From: Yersinia intermedia
Lineage (GTDB): Bacteria; Pseudomonadota; Gammaproteobacteria; Enterobacterales; Enterobacteriaceae
Direction of reading: 5' to 3'
DNA: 64,000 bases
NCBI RefSeq assembly: GCF_900635455.1
Contig: NZ_LR134116.1
Span: forward strand, 3,658,001 to 3,722,000
The notes below the pieces were generated by a model that saw only the letters and a list, made by a program, of their open reading frames with translations, searched no databases and was not told where the DNA came from. Positions within the stretch are counted from its first letter, which is position 1, and each line of letters starts with the position of its first letter. The translations under genes were made by a program, and so were the position numbers. This document shows, piece by piece, positions 28,676-38,835 of the stretch.

Positions 28676-29635
28676 ATGGAAAAGAGCGACGATCTGCGCC
28701 TGATGGTGAAAATTGCACAAATGTATTACGAGCAAAACTTCACACAAGCGGAGATAGCACGCGCGCTCGGTATTTATCGCACCAGTATCAGCCGAATGCT
28801 AAAAAAAGTACGCGAGCAGGGCATTGTTACGATTTCAATCAATTATAACTATAACGAGAATTTGTTACTGGAACAGCAGTTGAAATCGCGCTTTAAATTA
28901 CGGGAGGCGATAGTCGTCTCTTCAGAGCACGATCAATCGCCAGAACACCAGTTGATATTAATGGCAAAACAGTGTGCCGCCTTGCTGAACCGAATTATTG
29001 AGAATGGCGATATCCTCGGCTTCTCTTGGGGCAGTGCGATTGCCACCCTGGTTGAGCAAATGGATACATCACCGGTATCGCGTCAGTTAACCTGTATCCC
29101 GATGGTGGGTGGCCCCTCAGGTAAACTGGAAAGCCGTTATCATGTGAATACACTGGTTTATAGCGCCGCAATGAAATTAAAAGGCGAGTCATTGTTGATC
29201 GATTTCCCGGCAATTTTGGAAAAAAGTGTTATCCGTGATGGCATTGTGCAATCTCAGCATTATCAGGCTATCGCTGACTACTGGCAGCGGCTGGATATCG
29301 CTATATTCGGTATTGGTTCACCCAATATCTCGGGTAATTCCACCTGGCGTGCTTTTTATGGCAGTGATGTTATTGATCACTTTAATGACCGACAAGTTGC
29401 TGGTGATATTTGTTCGCGCTTTTACGATTTACAGGGCAATCCGGTGGAAACCTATATTAGCGATAAGACAATTACCATCGACTTAGAGAAAATTAAAAAA
29501 GCCCGTTACTCCATCGGTATTGCACATTCTCATGAAAAAATCAGCGGGATCATCGGAGCAATTAAAGGGAAATATATTAATAGTTTGGTGACTACCAAAG
29601 AAACCGCTGAGGAGATACTCAGACTGACGGCATAA
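28676..29635 (+). CDS. SorC-family transcriptional regulator
   Basis: This 319-residue regulator of the SorC/DeoR-like sugar-binding group has an N-terminal helix-turn-helix (FTQAEIARALGIYRTSISRML) and a large C-terminal sensor domain for a sugar phosphate (ILGFSWGSAIA, PMVGGPSG). The ATG at 28676 follows AGAGGT; the open extension to 28643 would cover an operator palindrome. It directly precedes the sorbose-type PTS operon, the position of sorC in Klebsiella. Related family members control other sugars, so the symbol is left blank. Confidence 0.82.
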   Translation: MEKSDDLRLMVKIAQMYYEQNFTQAEIARALGIYRTSISRMLKKVREQGIVTISINYNYNENLLLEQQLKSRFKLREAIVVSSEHDQSPEHQLILMAKQCAALLNRIIENGDILGFSWGSAIATLVEQMDTSPVSRQLTCIPMVGGPSGKLESRYHVNTLVYSAAMKLKGESLLIDFPAILEKSVIRDGIVQSQHYQAIADYWQRLDIAIFGIGSPNISGNSTWRAFYGSDVIDHFNDRQVAGDICSRFYDLQGNPVETYISDKTITIDLEKIKKARYSIGIAHSHEKISGIIGAIKGKYINSLVTTKETAEEILRLTA

Positions 29636-29825
29636 AATTCAGCTAAAGAAATACAATGAGGGAAGGTTTACTGTCAGTCATGATTAACTTTTCCTCTTTA
29701 TACAAAAAAATCAATTAATCGCACTTTAGGGTGTGTGGTTAAGTATTAGCAAAATTCAGAACGGCAGGAATATCCGATGGGTGATTGGTTTACATTTAAA
29801 CATAGCGTGATAAGAGGTGACTATT

Positions 29826-30248
29826 ATGGTTAGTGTCATTTTTTGTGCTCACGGTGATTTAGCGGTTTCAATGCTTAATTCCGTCAATATGGTGTATGGC
29901 GCAACACAAAATATTACCCCGCTGTTATTTAACCGTGGTGAAAATGCCGAAGATTTAGTGACAAAAATGCAAGATGTGATGGCACATAGTGACGGTTACT
30001 CTTGGCTAATTGCAGTTGATTTGCAGGGCGGCAGCCCGTACAACGCGGCCACCCGGCTGGCATTCAACAATCACAACATTCAAGTTATCAGTGGGTTATC
30101 ACTACCATTGGCGCTGGAGATTGCTGATAACCAGCACTCGATGGCAGCAAGAGAACTGGCTGATTACTTACTGGAAATTGGCGCGCAATGTGTGCAGTCA
30201 TTCCACCACTTACAGAATGTCGAAGAAGAAGAGGCCGACTTTATATGA
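29826..30248 (+). CDS. sorF: PTS mannose/sorbose-family EIIA component
   Basis: This 140-residue cytoplasmic EIIA protein of the mannose class takes phosphate from HPr onto H9 (FCAHGDL) and passes it to EIIB. GTG at 29817 and ATG at 29826 are both open; AGAGG suits the ATG. The stop overlaps the EIIB start (ATGA). The gene order IIA-IIB-IIC-IID-reductase matches sorFBAME of Klebsiella, which is the basis for the symbol. Confidence 0.8.
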   Translation: MVSVIFCAHGDLAVSMLNSVNMVYGATQNITPLLFNRGENAEDLVTKMQDVMAHSDGYSWLIAVDLQGGSPYNAATRLAFNNHNIQVISGLSLPLALEIADNQHSMAARELADYLLEIGAQCVQSFHHLQNVEEEEADFI

Positions 30249-30736
30249 AAATCAATCTGGCAAGAATTGACGACCGACTGATTCACGGTCAGGTCACCAC
30301 GGTATGGGCGAAAGAGGCCAAAGCCGGGCGGATTATTATCTGTAGCGACGAAGTCTATAACGATGATATCCGTAAAACGTTATTAAAACAGGCAGCACCG
30401 CCGGGAATAAAAGTAAACGTGGTTAACATCGAAAAGGCCGTCGCGGTTTACCACAATCCTAAATACATTAACGATACGGTTTTTTATTTATTTACCAATC
30501 CGACCGATGTTTTACGGCTGGTGGATCAAGACGTAAAAATTGAAGTTATTAATATTGGTGGCATGGCATTTAAACAAGGTAAAAGGCAATTAACTAAAGC
30601 AGTATCAGTTGATCAGGAGGATATTAAAGCCTTTTATGCCTTAGCTGAACGTGGCGTACATTTGGATTTACGGGTAGTCACTTCCGACCCGCAGGTTGAT
30701 GTGATTAAAAAGATACGTGAACTGGAGTCTAAATAA
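30245..30736 (+). CDS. sorB: PTS mannose/sorbose-family EIIB component
   Basis: This 163-residue EIIB protein has the conserved start KINLARIDDRLIHGQVTT, with the phospho-accepting H14. It hands phosphate from EIIA to the sugar during uptake through the IIC/IID membrane pair. The ATG at 30245 overlaps the end of the EIIA gene; the open extension to 30188 was rejected. A 149-base gap follows before the IIC gene. Confidence 0.85.
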   Translation: MKINLARIDDRLIHGQVTTVWAKEAKAGRIIICSDEVYNDDIRKTLLKQAAPPGIKVNVVNIEKAVAVYHNPKYINDTVFYLFTNPTDVLRLVDQDVKIEVINIGGMAFKQGKRQLTKAVSVDQEDIKAFYALAERGVHLDLRVVTSDPQVDVIKKIRELESK

Positions 30737-30885
30737 CAATATTTAGCACAACCGACAAATAATAACGCAGGTTTTATTAAACATTTAAATCCGCTTACTC
30801 AACCTGGGCAATGAAACTATTTAATGATAATCCAAGGCGATAGTAGCCAAGGTTAATAGGAATATATTGCCGAAAGGGGTCCACC

Positions 30886-31683
30886 ATGGAAATAAGTTTA
30901 GTACAGATAATCTTAATCTTTATTTTCTCATGCATCGCCGGTATGGGCAGTGTGCTGGATGAATTTCAAACTCATCGGCCATTAATCGCCTGTACCATTA
31001 CTGGCCTGATTCTCGGTGATATGACCACCGGCGTTATTCTCGGCGGTACCTTGGAATTGATCGCCCTTGGGTGGATGAACGTCGGTGCGGCGCAATCTCC
31101 CGATTCCGCCCTCGCCAGTATCATTTCAACCATTCTGGTCATTGTCGGCCATCAAAACATTGCCACCGGGATTGCTATCGCCCTACCCGTGGCGGCAGCC
31201 GGTCAGGTGCTGACAGTCTTCGCCCGTACCATTACCGTGGTTTTCCAGCACGCAGCAGATAGGGCCGCAGAAAAAGCCAACTTTGCCATGATCGACTTAA
31301 TGCACGTCTCAGCCTTACTGGTTCAGGCTCTGCGTGTAGCGATACCGGTTTTGATCGTATCCATCTTTGTCAGTGCCGATACCGTCAGTCACATGCTCAG
31401 CGCGATCCCAACCGTGGTCACCCATGGGTTACAAATCTCAGGCGGATTTATTGTGGTAGTCGGTTACGCCATGGTGCTCAACATGATGGGCGTGAAATAC
31501 CTTATGCCCTTCTTCTTCCTCGGTTTTATTGTCGGTGGCTACCTTGGTTTCAGCCTGCTCGCCTTTGGTGGCATCGGCCTGATTATTGCCTTGCTATATA
31601 TCCAGTTAAATCCTTTGTATCAGAAACCGGCGGCCTCTGCGACGTCAGCCAGCCACGCCAAACTTGATGAATTAGAAGATTAG
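30886..31683 (+). CDS. sorA: PTS mannose/sorbose-family EIIC permease
   Basis: This 265-residue multi-span membrane protein of the EIIC-man class forms the sugar channel together with IID. Conserved features are the GGTLELIALGWMNVGAAQSPD stretch near residues 50-70 and the IALPVAAAGQ loop. AAAGGGG precedes the ATG. The next gene starts 11 bases downstream. Confidence 0.87.
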   Translation: MEISLVQIILIFIFSCIAGMGSVLDEFQTHRPLIACTITGLILGDMTTGVILGGTLELIALGWMNVGAAQSPDSALASIISTILVIVGHQNIATGIAIALPVAAAGQVLTVFARTITVVFQHAADRAAEKANFAMIDLMHVSALLVQALRVAIPVLIVSIFVSADTVSHMLSAIPTVVTHGLQISGGFIVVVGYAMVLNMMGVKYLMPFFFLGFIVGGYLGFSLLAFGGIGLIIALLYIQLNPLYQKPAASATSASHAKLDELED

Positions 31684-31694
31684 GAGACGCTGAA

Positions 31695-32525
31695 ATGAGC
31701 ACACCTCACAAACAATTAACTCGCTCTGATCTGTTTAAAATGTTCTTACGCAGTAACTTACAACAAGCCTCTTTTAACTATGAACGTATCCACGGCTTAG
31801 GTTTTTGCTATGACATGGTGCCCGCAATCAAGCGTTTGTACCCATTGAAAGCAGATCAGGTTGCTGCCTTAAAACGTCATTTGGTGTTCTTCAACACTAC
31901 TCCCGCAGTCTGTGGCCCGGTCATTGGGGTGACGGCGGCGATGGAAGAAGCGCGAGCCAATGGGGCCGACATTGATGAAGGGGCAATTAATAGTCTGAAA
32001 GTCGGGCTAATGGGGCCATTAGCCGGGGTCGGTGACCCATTAATCTGGGGAACGTTACGCCCAATCACCGCAGCCTTGGGGGCTTCGCTGGCGCTAAATG
32101 GCAACGTGCTAGGCCCGATCTTGTTCTTCTTATCCTTCAACTCTGTTCGTCTGGCATTGAAATGGTTCGGCCTGCAATACGGCTTTTCCAAAGGGGTCAA
32201 TATCGTCAAAGACCTTGGCGGCAATCTGCTACAAAAGCTGACGGAAGGCGCGTCCATTCTGGGCCTGTTTATCATGGGAGTTTTGGTCACTAAATGGACC
32301 AGCATCAATGTGCCACTGGTCATTTCGAAAACACCGGCACAGGACGGCAGCACAGTAACCATGACGGTGCAAAACATTCTGGATCAGCTCTGTCCCGGCC
32401 TGTTAGCACTGGCACTAACCCTGTTAATGATGCGTTTACTCAAACGTAAAATTAACCCTATCTGGCTTATCTTCTCCTTGTTTGGCCTTGGAATTTTAGG
32501 CTCATGGCTTGGCATTCTTTCCTGA
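31695..32525 (+). CDS. sorM: PTS mannose/sorbose-family EIID component
   Basis: This 276-residue EIID protein has the family's N-terminal hallmark (NYERIHGLGFCYDMVPAIKRLY) and the central loop GLMGPLAGVGDPLIWGTLRP, with hydrophobic segments at the C-terminus. It is required with IIC for transport. AGGAG precedes the ATG. Confidence 0.88.
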   Translation: MSTPHKQLTRSDLFKMFLRSNLQQASFNYERIHGLGFCYDMVPAIKRLYPLKADQVAALKRHLVFFNTTPAVCGPVIGVTAAMEEARANGADIDEGAINSLKVGLMGPLAGVGDPLIWGTLRPITAALGASLALNGNVLGPILFFLSFNSVRLALKWFGLQYGFSKGVNIVKDLGGNLLQKLTEGASILGLFIMGVLVTKWTSINVPLVISKTPAQDGSTVTMTVQNILDQLCPGLLALALTLLMMRLLKRKINPIWLIFSLFGLGILGSWLGILS

Positions 32526-32596
32526 TTCATGCCAAGGAGATTTTTTTATTCGATTTGCTGTTTTTTTATCTTTAAAAATGATTGAGGTGGTTCCAA

Positions 32597-33847
32597 ATGA
32601 AAACCAAAGCATTGCGTTTATATGGTAAGAATGACCTACGACTGGAAAGCTTCACCTTACCGGAAATAAATGATGATGAAATTCTGGCAACGGTAGTGAC
32701 CGACAGTATTTGTCTTTCTTCGTGGAAAGAAGCCAATCTGGGGGCTGAGCATAAAAAGGTGCCGGATAATGTGGCAGAAAATCCGATTATTATCGGCCAT
32801 GAATTTTGCGGCGATATTTTACAAGTAGGTAAAAAATGGCAGCATAAATTTAAACCCGGCAGCCGTTATGTGATTCAAGCCAACTTGCAATTACCCGATC
32901 GCCCTGACTGCCCAGGCTATTCATTCCCTTACGTCGGCGGCGAAGCCACCCATGTGGTTATCCCTAATGAGGTGATGGAACAAGACTGCCTGCTACCTTA
33001 TCAAGGTGAAAGCTACTTCGAAGGTTCCTTGGTAGAACCGCTTTCTTGTGTTATCGGCGCATTTAACGCCAATTACCATCTTATTCCCGGCACTTACCAG
33101 CATAAAATGGGCATAAAAGCCGGTGGGAATGTGTTAATTCTCGGCGGTACCGGCCCGATGGGATTATTGGCCATTGATTACGCACTGCACGGGCCAGTCA
33201 ATCCACAATTACTGGTGATAACTGACCGTCACCAGCAAAAACTGGATTATGCCGCCCGCCTGTATCCGAGCGAATCATCAACAGCAGTACATTATCTCAA
33301 TACCAAACAAACAGAGGATCAGTTTGAGCGTTTAATGGCACTAACTGGCGGCAAAGGCTATGACGATATATTTGTCTTCGTACCTTCCGCAGAATTAGTC
33401 ACCCTGGCTTCAAGCTTATTGGCACCGGACGGCTGCTTTAATTTCTTTGCCGGCCCGCAGGATAAGAATTTTATGGCATCGATTAATTTCTACGATATCC
33501 ATTATTCATTTACCCATTATGTCGGTACCTCTGGCGGTAATACTGATGATATGCGCGAAGCAGTAAAATTAATTGAAGCGAAGAAGGTGAATGCCGGCAA
33601 AGTGGTCTCCCATATTCTGGGTTTAAATGACGCGGCAGAGACCACCTTAAATCTACCGCAGATTATTGGCGGTAAGAAATTGGTCTATACCGGTAAAAAT
33701 ATCCCGCTGACGTCATTGAGTGAGTTGATGAGCCAATCACAAAAGCTGCCGTTATTACAGGAACTCCAGGCTATTTTGCGTAAAACCGACGGTTTGTGGT
33801 CGAAAGAAGCAGAAGATTTTGTTTTGGTGCACGCCCAAGAGATTTAA
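32597..33847 (+). CDS. sorE: Zinc-type dehydrogenase, L-sorbose-1-phosphate reductase-like
   Basis: This 416-residue medium-chain dehydrogenase resembles remembered SorE sequences of Klebsiella and E. coli. It has a zinc-binding N-terminal half (IIGHEFCGDI), the GGEATHVVIPNE loop and an NAD-binding Rossmann motif (LILGGTGPMGLLA). It would reduce L-sorbose 1-phosphate to D-glucitol 6-phosphate. The ATG at 32597 follows TGAGGTGG. SorD, which oxidises glucitol 6-phosphate to fructose 6-phosphate in Klebsiella, is not encoded next to it. Confidence 0.75.
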   Translation: MKTKALRLYGKNDLRLESFTLPEINDDEILATVVTDSICLSSWKEANLGAEHKKVPDNVAENPIIIGHEFCGDILQVGKKWQHKFKPGSRYVIQANLQLPDRPDCPGYSFPYVGGEATHVVIPNEVMEQDCLLPYQGESYFEGSLVEPLSCVIGAFNANYHLIPGTYQHKMGIKAGGNVLILGGTGPMGLLAIDYALHGPVNPQLLVITDRHQQKLDYAARLYPSESSTAVHYLNTKQTEDQFERLMALTGGKGYDDIFVFVPSAELVTLASSLLAPDGCFNFFAGPQDKNFMASINFYDIHYSFTHYVGTSGGNTDDMREAVKLIEAKKVNAGKVVSHILGLNDAAETTLNLPQIIGGKKLVYTGKNIPLTSLSELMSQSQKLPLLQELQAILRKTDGLWSKEAEDFVLVHAQEI

Positions 33848-33888
33848 CCTTTTGACTGGGGCGGCAAATAGCCACTGTCGCCCTCAAC

Positions 33889-34233
33889 TCACTCCGGCAG
33901 ATGCTTCGCCGTTGATTCATCGGTGGTTGCATCATTCTCCACCGCGCTCAACAACACATCCAATAAACCGGGGAAACGGGCATCGATATCATCGCGTCGC
34001 AGTGATAGCAAACTCTCGCGCCCGCAAGGCCGCTGCCAGATAACACCGCTTTCCCGCAATACGCGCCAATGATGGGTCAGGGTGGATTTAGACAACCCTT
34101 GCACTAACGTACCACATGCATGCTCCCCACCAGCCGCCAACCTACGTACTACCGCTAACCGCAGCGGATTACCTAAAGCCGTCAGCACATTTTCCAGCCG
34201 GATCTGCTCACGCTCAGGGTGATTTGCAATCAT
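33889..34233 (-). CDS. ArsR-family helix-turn-helix repressor
   Basis: This 114-residue winged-helix protein has the ArsR core LTALGNPLRLAVVRRLAAG and the recognition helix LSKSTLTHHWRVLRESG. The CVC metal motif of true arsenic sensors is absent (EHACGTL holds one Cys), so the signal is probably not arsenite. The ATG at 34233 was chosen over an open start at 34278. It is divergent from the EF-G paralogue, with an inverted repeat between them. Confidence 0.82.
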   Translation of the reverse strand: MIANHPEREQIRLENVLTALGNPLRLAVVRRLAAGGEHACGTLVQGLSKSTLTHHWRVLRESGVIWQRPCGRESLLSLRRDDIDARFPGLLDVLLSAVENDATTDESTAKHLPE

Positions 34234-34408
34234 AGTATTCCTATAGATAAGTGACAGGCCAGCGCCTGATTTAGCCACTGCTACGCACCTTAGCGCGGCA
34301 ATATAGCCTATACGCCATCTCGACCCTACAATTAATTCTCATGCAATGCTGAAAGCTACCCAGCCGTTGTACGCCGTCAGTATTGCATATTTTAAGAACA
34401 AATGATTA

Positions 34409-34444
34409 AATTGTACGTGTATATTCGTACAATTGGACTATACT
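34409..34444 (+). promoter_or_regulatory. Inverted repeat and -10 box of the EF-G paralogue promoter
   Basis: AATTGTACG (34409-34417) and CGTACAATT (34426-34434) form a perfect 9-bp inverted repeat with an 8-base spacer. TATACT at 34439-34444 is a likely -10 box. The repeat therefore covers the -35 region, where a bound repressor would block RNA polymerase. The ArsR-type protein encoded divergently is the obvious candidate. Confidence 0.6.
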
Positions 34445-34545
34445 GCTTTCGACTGATTGATCAACCAAGATCATAACTTAACAACTTCCCGGCAGAGCAG
34501 CAAACCGCCCGCCCCGAAATTGCCATTATCTTTTAAGGACTTAAT

Positions 34546-36654
34546 ATGGCACGTAAAACTCCTATCGAGCGCTATCGCAACATCGGTATCTCCGCCCACA
34601 TCGACGCCGGTAAAACAACCACCACTGAGCGTATTCTGTTCTACACCGGCGTCAGTCATAAGCTGGGTGAAGTGCATGATGGTGGCGCGACAACTGACTG
34701 GATGGCTCAGGAGCAGGAACGTGGCATTACCATTACATCGGCTGCCGTGACCTGCTTCTGGAAAGGTATGGACCGTACCTTACCGGAACACCGTATTAAT
34801 ATTATCGACACCCCTGGGCACGTGGATTTCACCATTGAGGTGGAACGCTCCATGCGGGTACTCGACGGTGCAGTCATGGTGTATGACGCGGTCGGTGGCG
34901 TACAGCCACAATCAGAAACGGTTTGGCGTCAGGCTAACAAGTACCGTGTGCCACGATTGGCTTTCGTCAATAAGATGGACCGCCCAGGTGCTGATTTCTT
35001 CCGCGTCAGGCAGATGATGATTGACCGCCTGAAGGCCAATCCAGTGCCGATTGTGATCCCGATCGGCAGTGAAGAACACTTTATCGGTGTGGTGGATCTC
35101 CGTTTGATGCGAGCCATTATCTGGGATGAAGCGTCTCAGGGTATGACATTCAGTTACGCTCCGATCCCGGAAAACTTGCTGGCAACCGCCAATGAGTGGC
35201 GCGAGAAGATGGTCGCTGAAGCGGCTGAAGCCTCAGAGGCACTCATGACCGAGTATCTGGAGACCGGTGACCTGACGCTGGAAGAGGTCACCCTGGGTCT
35301 GCGTATCCGCACCATTGCCGGCGAAATACAGCCCATGATGTGCGGCAGTGCCTTTAAAAACAAAGGTGTGCAACGGATGCTGGATGCAGTGGTTGAATTG
35401 ATGCCGTCACCGGTTGATATCCCGCCGGTCAGTGGCACCGATGAAGATGGCAATGAAGTCAGTCGCCGCGCCGATGATAATGAAAAATTCTCGGCACTGG
35501 CATTTAAACTGATGACTGACCCCTACGTCGGCCAGTTAACATTCGTGCGGGTTTACTCTGGTGTGTTGCGTAAAGGTGATAGCGTTTATAACCCGATTCG
35601 CGGCAAAAAAGAGCGCATTGGCCGTATTGTTCAGATGCATGCCAATAACCGCATTGAAGTTGATGAAATCTGCGCCGGCGATATTGCAGCCTGTGTCGGT
35701 TTAAAAGATGTCACCACTGGCGAGACGTTGTGTGACCCGGATGCCGTGATTACCTTAGTACGGATGGAGTTCCCCGAACCGGTGATTTCGCAAGCGATTG
35801 AACCGAAGACCAAAGTCGATCAGGAGAAAATGGGGATCGCATTACAACGGTTGGCATCAGAGGATCCGTCGTTCCGTATCCGTACTGACGAAGAATCAGG
35901 CCAAACCATTATTTCCGGTATGGGCGAGTTACATCTGGAGATAATTGTCGATCGGATGAAACGTGAGTTCGGTGTGGAAGCCAATATCGGTAAACCACAG
36001 GTGACCTACCGAGAAACCGTGCGTAAAACCGTGACTGACGTCGAAGGCAAATTTGTGCGGCAGTCTGGTGGTAAGGGGCAATATGGCCATGTAGTCTTTA
36101 CCCTCGAACCCCAGGAAGCGGGCAGTGGCTTTGCGTTTGTTGATGCAACTAAAGGCGGTGTGGTCCCGCGTGAATATATTGGTGCGGTAGAGAAAGGGGT
36201 ACTCGAAGCCACCAATACAGGCGTATTGGCCGGTTATCCGGTAGTGGATGTGAAAGTAACACTGACTTTCGGTTCCTATCACGAAGTGGATTCATCGGAA
36301 CTGGCGTTTAAAATGGCCGCCATCTTTGGTTTCAAAGAAGCGGTCAAACAGGCGTCACCGGTGATTCTGGAACCCGTGATGAGTGTGGAAGTAGAAACAC
36401 CGGAAGAGTACGCCGGTAACGTGATGGGCGACCTTTCTTCTCGCCGTGGCTTGGTTCAAGGCATGGAAGAGATGATTGGCGGCGGGAAGATTATTCGTGC
36501 AGAAGTGCCGTTATCCGAAATGTTCGGTTACTCCACCGTGCTGCGTTCCATGTCGCAAGGCCGTGCCACCTATACCATGGAGTTCAAGCACTATGCTGAA
36601 GCACCACGTAATGTCGCCGATACGATTATTGCCGCACGGGGCAGTAAGGGCTAA
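34546..36654 (+). CDS. Elongation factor G paralogue
   Basis: This 702-residue translational GTPase is close in length to E. coli EF-G (704). It keeps the G motifs: [10 protein letters not shown] (P loop), RGITITSA (switch region), DTPGHVD and NKMD. Domains II to V follow in order. It differs from canonical EF-G at many normally fixed positions, for example DGGATTDW for DGAATMDW. It stands alone, away from rpsL, rpsG and tuf, so it is a second copy of EF-G, not the housekeeping gene. Its role could be stress translation, ribosome recycling or drug tolerance; the sequence does not say. Confidence 0.88.
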   Translation: MARKTPIERYRNIGISAHIDAGKTTTTERILFYTGVSHKLGEVHDGGATTDWMAQEQERGITITSAAVTCFWKGMDRTLPEHRINIIDTPGHVDFTIEVERSMRVLDGAVMVYDAVGGVQPQSETVWRQANKYRVPRLAFVNKMDRPGADFFRVRQMMIDRLKANPVPIVIPIGSEEHFIGVVDLRLMRAIIWDEASQGMTFSYAPIPENLLATANEWREKMVAEAAEASEALMTEYLETGDLTLEEVTLGLRIRTIAGEIQPMMCGSAFKNKGVQRMLDAVVELMPSPVDIPPVSGTDEDGNEVSRRADDNEKFSALAFKLMTDPYVGQLTFVRVYSGVLRKGDSVYNPIRGKKERIGRIVQMHANNRIEVDEICAGDIAACVGLKDVTTGETLCDPDAVITLVRMEFPEPVISQAIEPKTKVDQEKMGIALQRLASEDPSFRIRTDEESGQTIISGMGELHLEIIVDRMKREFGVEANIGKPQVTYRETVRKTVTDVEGKFVRQSGGKGQYGHVVFTLEPQEAGSGFAFVDATKGGVVPREYIGAVEKGVLEATNTGVLAGYPVVDVKVTLTFGSYHEVDSSELAFKMAAIFGFKEAVKQASPVILEPVMSVEVETPEEYAGNVMGDLSSRRGLVQGMEEMIGGGKIIRAEVPLSEMFGYSTVLRSMSQGRATYTMEFKHYAEAPRNVADTIIAARGSKG

Positions 36655-36679
36655 ACGTTAAACCGCAGTAACATACTCA

Positions 36680-36709
36680 GCCGCCAGTGGGAAATTTTAC
36701 GCTGGCGGC
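36680..36709. terminator. Bidirectional terminator between the EF-G paralogue and kup
   Basis: GCCGCCAG (36680-36687) and CTGGCGGC (36702-36709) form a perfect 8-bp stem between convergent genes. CTTTAATT follows on the plus side; the minus side lacks a T-run. Confidence 0.65.
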
Positions 36710-36719
36710 CTTTAATTGG

Positions 36720-38612
36720 CTAGATAGCAACCCGCCGGCTAATCTCTACCACTTGATCGCTGGGTAAATGATAGTAATCAGTCACATGAGTGCAATTTCT
36801 GACCATAAAAGCAAAGCTGCTCCGTTGCCATGCCGGTAATCCCCTGCCATCTTCACGGCCCACAATGGTTTCATGGCCTAAATAATAGGTCACATCATCC
36901 AGCTCAAACTGACAATCCATATCGGCAATACGTTGTAATAATGCTGGTATATGCGGCCGCTCCATAAAACCGTATTGTGCCGTTCCGCGCCAATAATCTG
37001 GCGCTTGCTCGGTCATCACCAGCCGTTCTGCCGCATCCGCCCGTGGAACATTCAAAATAGTGATCGTCAGTGATAACACTTTCTGTTGTAGGGCGCGATT
37101 ACGGGCCACATGCCAGCGCATGACTGGGGGAATATCATTCTGAGTGCGGGTCAAAAACACCGCAGAACCCGATACTCGAGGGATATTTTTATCGCGAATT
37201 TTAGTAAAGAATTCATCGCTTCCCACCACTTTCTCGCTGATAGCGAGTGAGGTTGCTTTAACCCCTCGGTGCCATACCAACATCACAGTACAGACCACAG
37301 CCGCCAGCAGCAGCGGGATATAACCGCCATCCAACACTTTGATGAGATTAGAGATTAAAAAGCTGGTATCGATAATCAGAAATCCCCCCGCCACTAACAT
37401 GCTGGTTGCTAAATTCCAACGCCATATCTTGCGCATAGCGACAAATAACAAACCAGACGTCATCAACATCGTTAACGACACTGCAATACCGTAAGCTGCG
37501 GCCAGGTTTTCAGAGGATTTAAAGAATACAGCCAGAAATATAGTCACTATCATTAATAGCCAATTGATCGTGCCAATATAAATTTGCCCGTAGCTCTCTG
37601 CTGCTGTCTGCTTAATCCGCAAACGAGGTAGCCACCCTAATTGAATCGCCTGGCGGGTCATGGAAAACGCGCCGGTAATAATCGCCTGACTGGCAATAAT
37701 GGTCGCGAGTGTTGCCAGAATCACCAACGGAAGTTGCATTACCGGCGGGCACAAACGGAAGAAAATATTATGTGAAATATCAGCACCGGCTAAAATCAGC
37801 GCCGACTGACCGGCATAATTAAGTAACAGACTGGGAAAAACCAAACCGAACCACGCCATCCAGATAGGTTTTTTACCAAAATGCCCCATGTCCGCATATA
37901 AGGCTTCCGCCCCGGTGACACACAGAAAAATACCGCCTAATACCAGAAAGCTGGCAAGGCCATTGGAGAACAAGAACTTGATGCCATAGTATGGATTAAT
38001 AGCCAGCAACACTGCTGGGTGTTGAACTATCCCCCATATTCCCAGCCCCGCAATAGCGAAAAACCACAGTGCCATGATTGGGCCAAAAACTTTGCCTATT
38101 TTCGCGGTACCAAAAGGCTGAAGAGCAAATAACGCAACCAAAATAATTACTGTCGCAGGCAAAATATAGGGCTGAGCGTCTGGAAGAACAATTTTTAGAC
38201 CTTCAAGGGCTGAGAGCACAGATATCGCTGGCGTAATGGCACCATCACCGTAAATTAATGCCGCACCGAGTAAGGCAGAAAAAATAACCCACTTGTTCCC
38301 CTTCCCCTTACGTACCAACAGCGACATTAAGGCCATAATGCCCCCTTCACCATTGTTATCAATACGCATGGCGAAAACGGCATACTTTACTGAGGTAACC
38401 AGAATCAGGGTCCAGATAATCAGTGATAACAAACCCATTATCACCGCAGGTGTCGGGTTATTTCCTGACAGCAACAGGACGGTTTTCAGTGTGTAGAGAG
38501 GACTGGTACCGATATCACCGAAAACCACGCCGAGCGCGCCGCCCGCGAGCACGATCCCGCGAGGTGACTTTTGAGTGGCTACGCGATTGGCAGCCAGTGC
38601 CATATTGTCCAT
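36720..38612 (-). CDS. kup: Low-affinity potassium transporter Kup
   Basis: This 630-residue KUP/HAK/KT potassium uptake protein has the signature GVVFGDIGTSPLYTL near the N-terminus, about twelve membrane spans over residues 20-430, and a soluble C-terminal domain. It imports potassium with protons across the inner membrane. ATG codons at 38612 and 38603 are both possible starts. It is a single-gene unit convergent with the EF-G paralogue. Confidence 0.92.
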   Translation of the reverse strand: MDNMALAANRVATQKSPRGIVLAGGALGVVFGDIGTSPLYTLKTVLLLSGNNPTPAVIMGLLSLIIWTLILVTSVKYAVFAMRIDNNGEGGIMALMSLLVRKGKGNKWVIFSALLGAALIYGDGAITPAISVLSALEGLKIVLPDAQPYILPATVIILVALFALQPFGTAKIGKVFGPIMALWFFAIAGLGIWGIVQHPAVLLAINPYYGIKFLFSNGLASFLVLGGIFLCVTGAEALYADMGHFGKKPIWMAWFGLVFPSLLLNYAGQSALILAGADISHNIFFRLCPPVMQLPLVILATLATIIASQAIITGAFSMTRQAIQLGWLPRLRIKQTAAESYGQIYIGTINWLLMIVTIFLAVFFKSSENLAAAYGIAVSLTMLMTSGLLFVAMRKIWRWNLATSMLVAGGFLIIDTSFLISNLIKVLDGGYIPLLLAAVVCTVMLVWHRGVKATSLAISEKVVGSDEFFTKIRDKNIPRVSGSAVFLTRTQNDIPPVMRWHVARNRALQQKVLSLTITILNVPRADAAERLVMTEQAPDYWRGTAQYGFMERPHIPALLQRIADMDCQFELDDVTYYLGHETIVGREDGRGLPAWQRSSFAFMVRNCTHVTDYYHLPSDQVVEISRRVAI

Positions 38613-38773
38613 TACAACATCCCTTTATTTGTTTACTCCACTATAGCGCAAGGAGTTATTTAAATTCCTCTATGAACAATATAGACACAAAAAAAGTCAG
38701 CCACACAACTCGCGGGGCTGAGACTAAATGGCAATAAACCGGAACTGACGGCACGTTATCGGTATATTTTTCA

Positions 38774-38810
38774 GTAAAAACAAACGAGGCAATACTGTGC
38801 CCCGTTTGTT
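38774..38810 (-). terminator. Rho-independent terminator of dsdXA
   Basis: Read on the minus strand, AACAAACG and CGTTTGTT form an 8-bp stem (38803-38810 with 38779-38786), extended by GGCA/TGCC pairing, followed by a T-run (38774-38778). It lies 26 bases after the dsdA stop. Confidence 0.75.
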
Positions 38811-38835
38811 TAACTTCATAATGCGGCCAACAAGG

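Noticed and set aside
31877..32377. 166-codon minus-strand frame opposite the PTS EIID gene
   Set aside because: It is a shadow of a strongly conserved PTS gene and has no ribosome binding site.
34546..36654. Housekeeping EF-G of the str operon
   Set aside because: No rpsL, rpsG or tuf gene is adjacent, and many normally fixed residues differ, so a paralogue is more likely.
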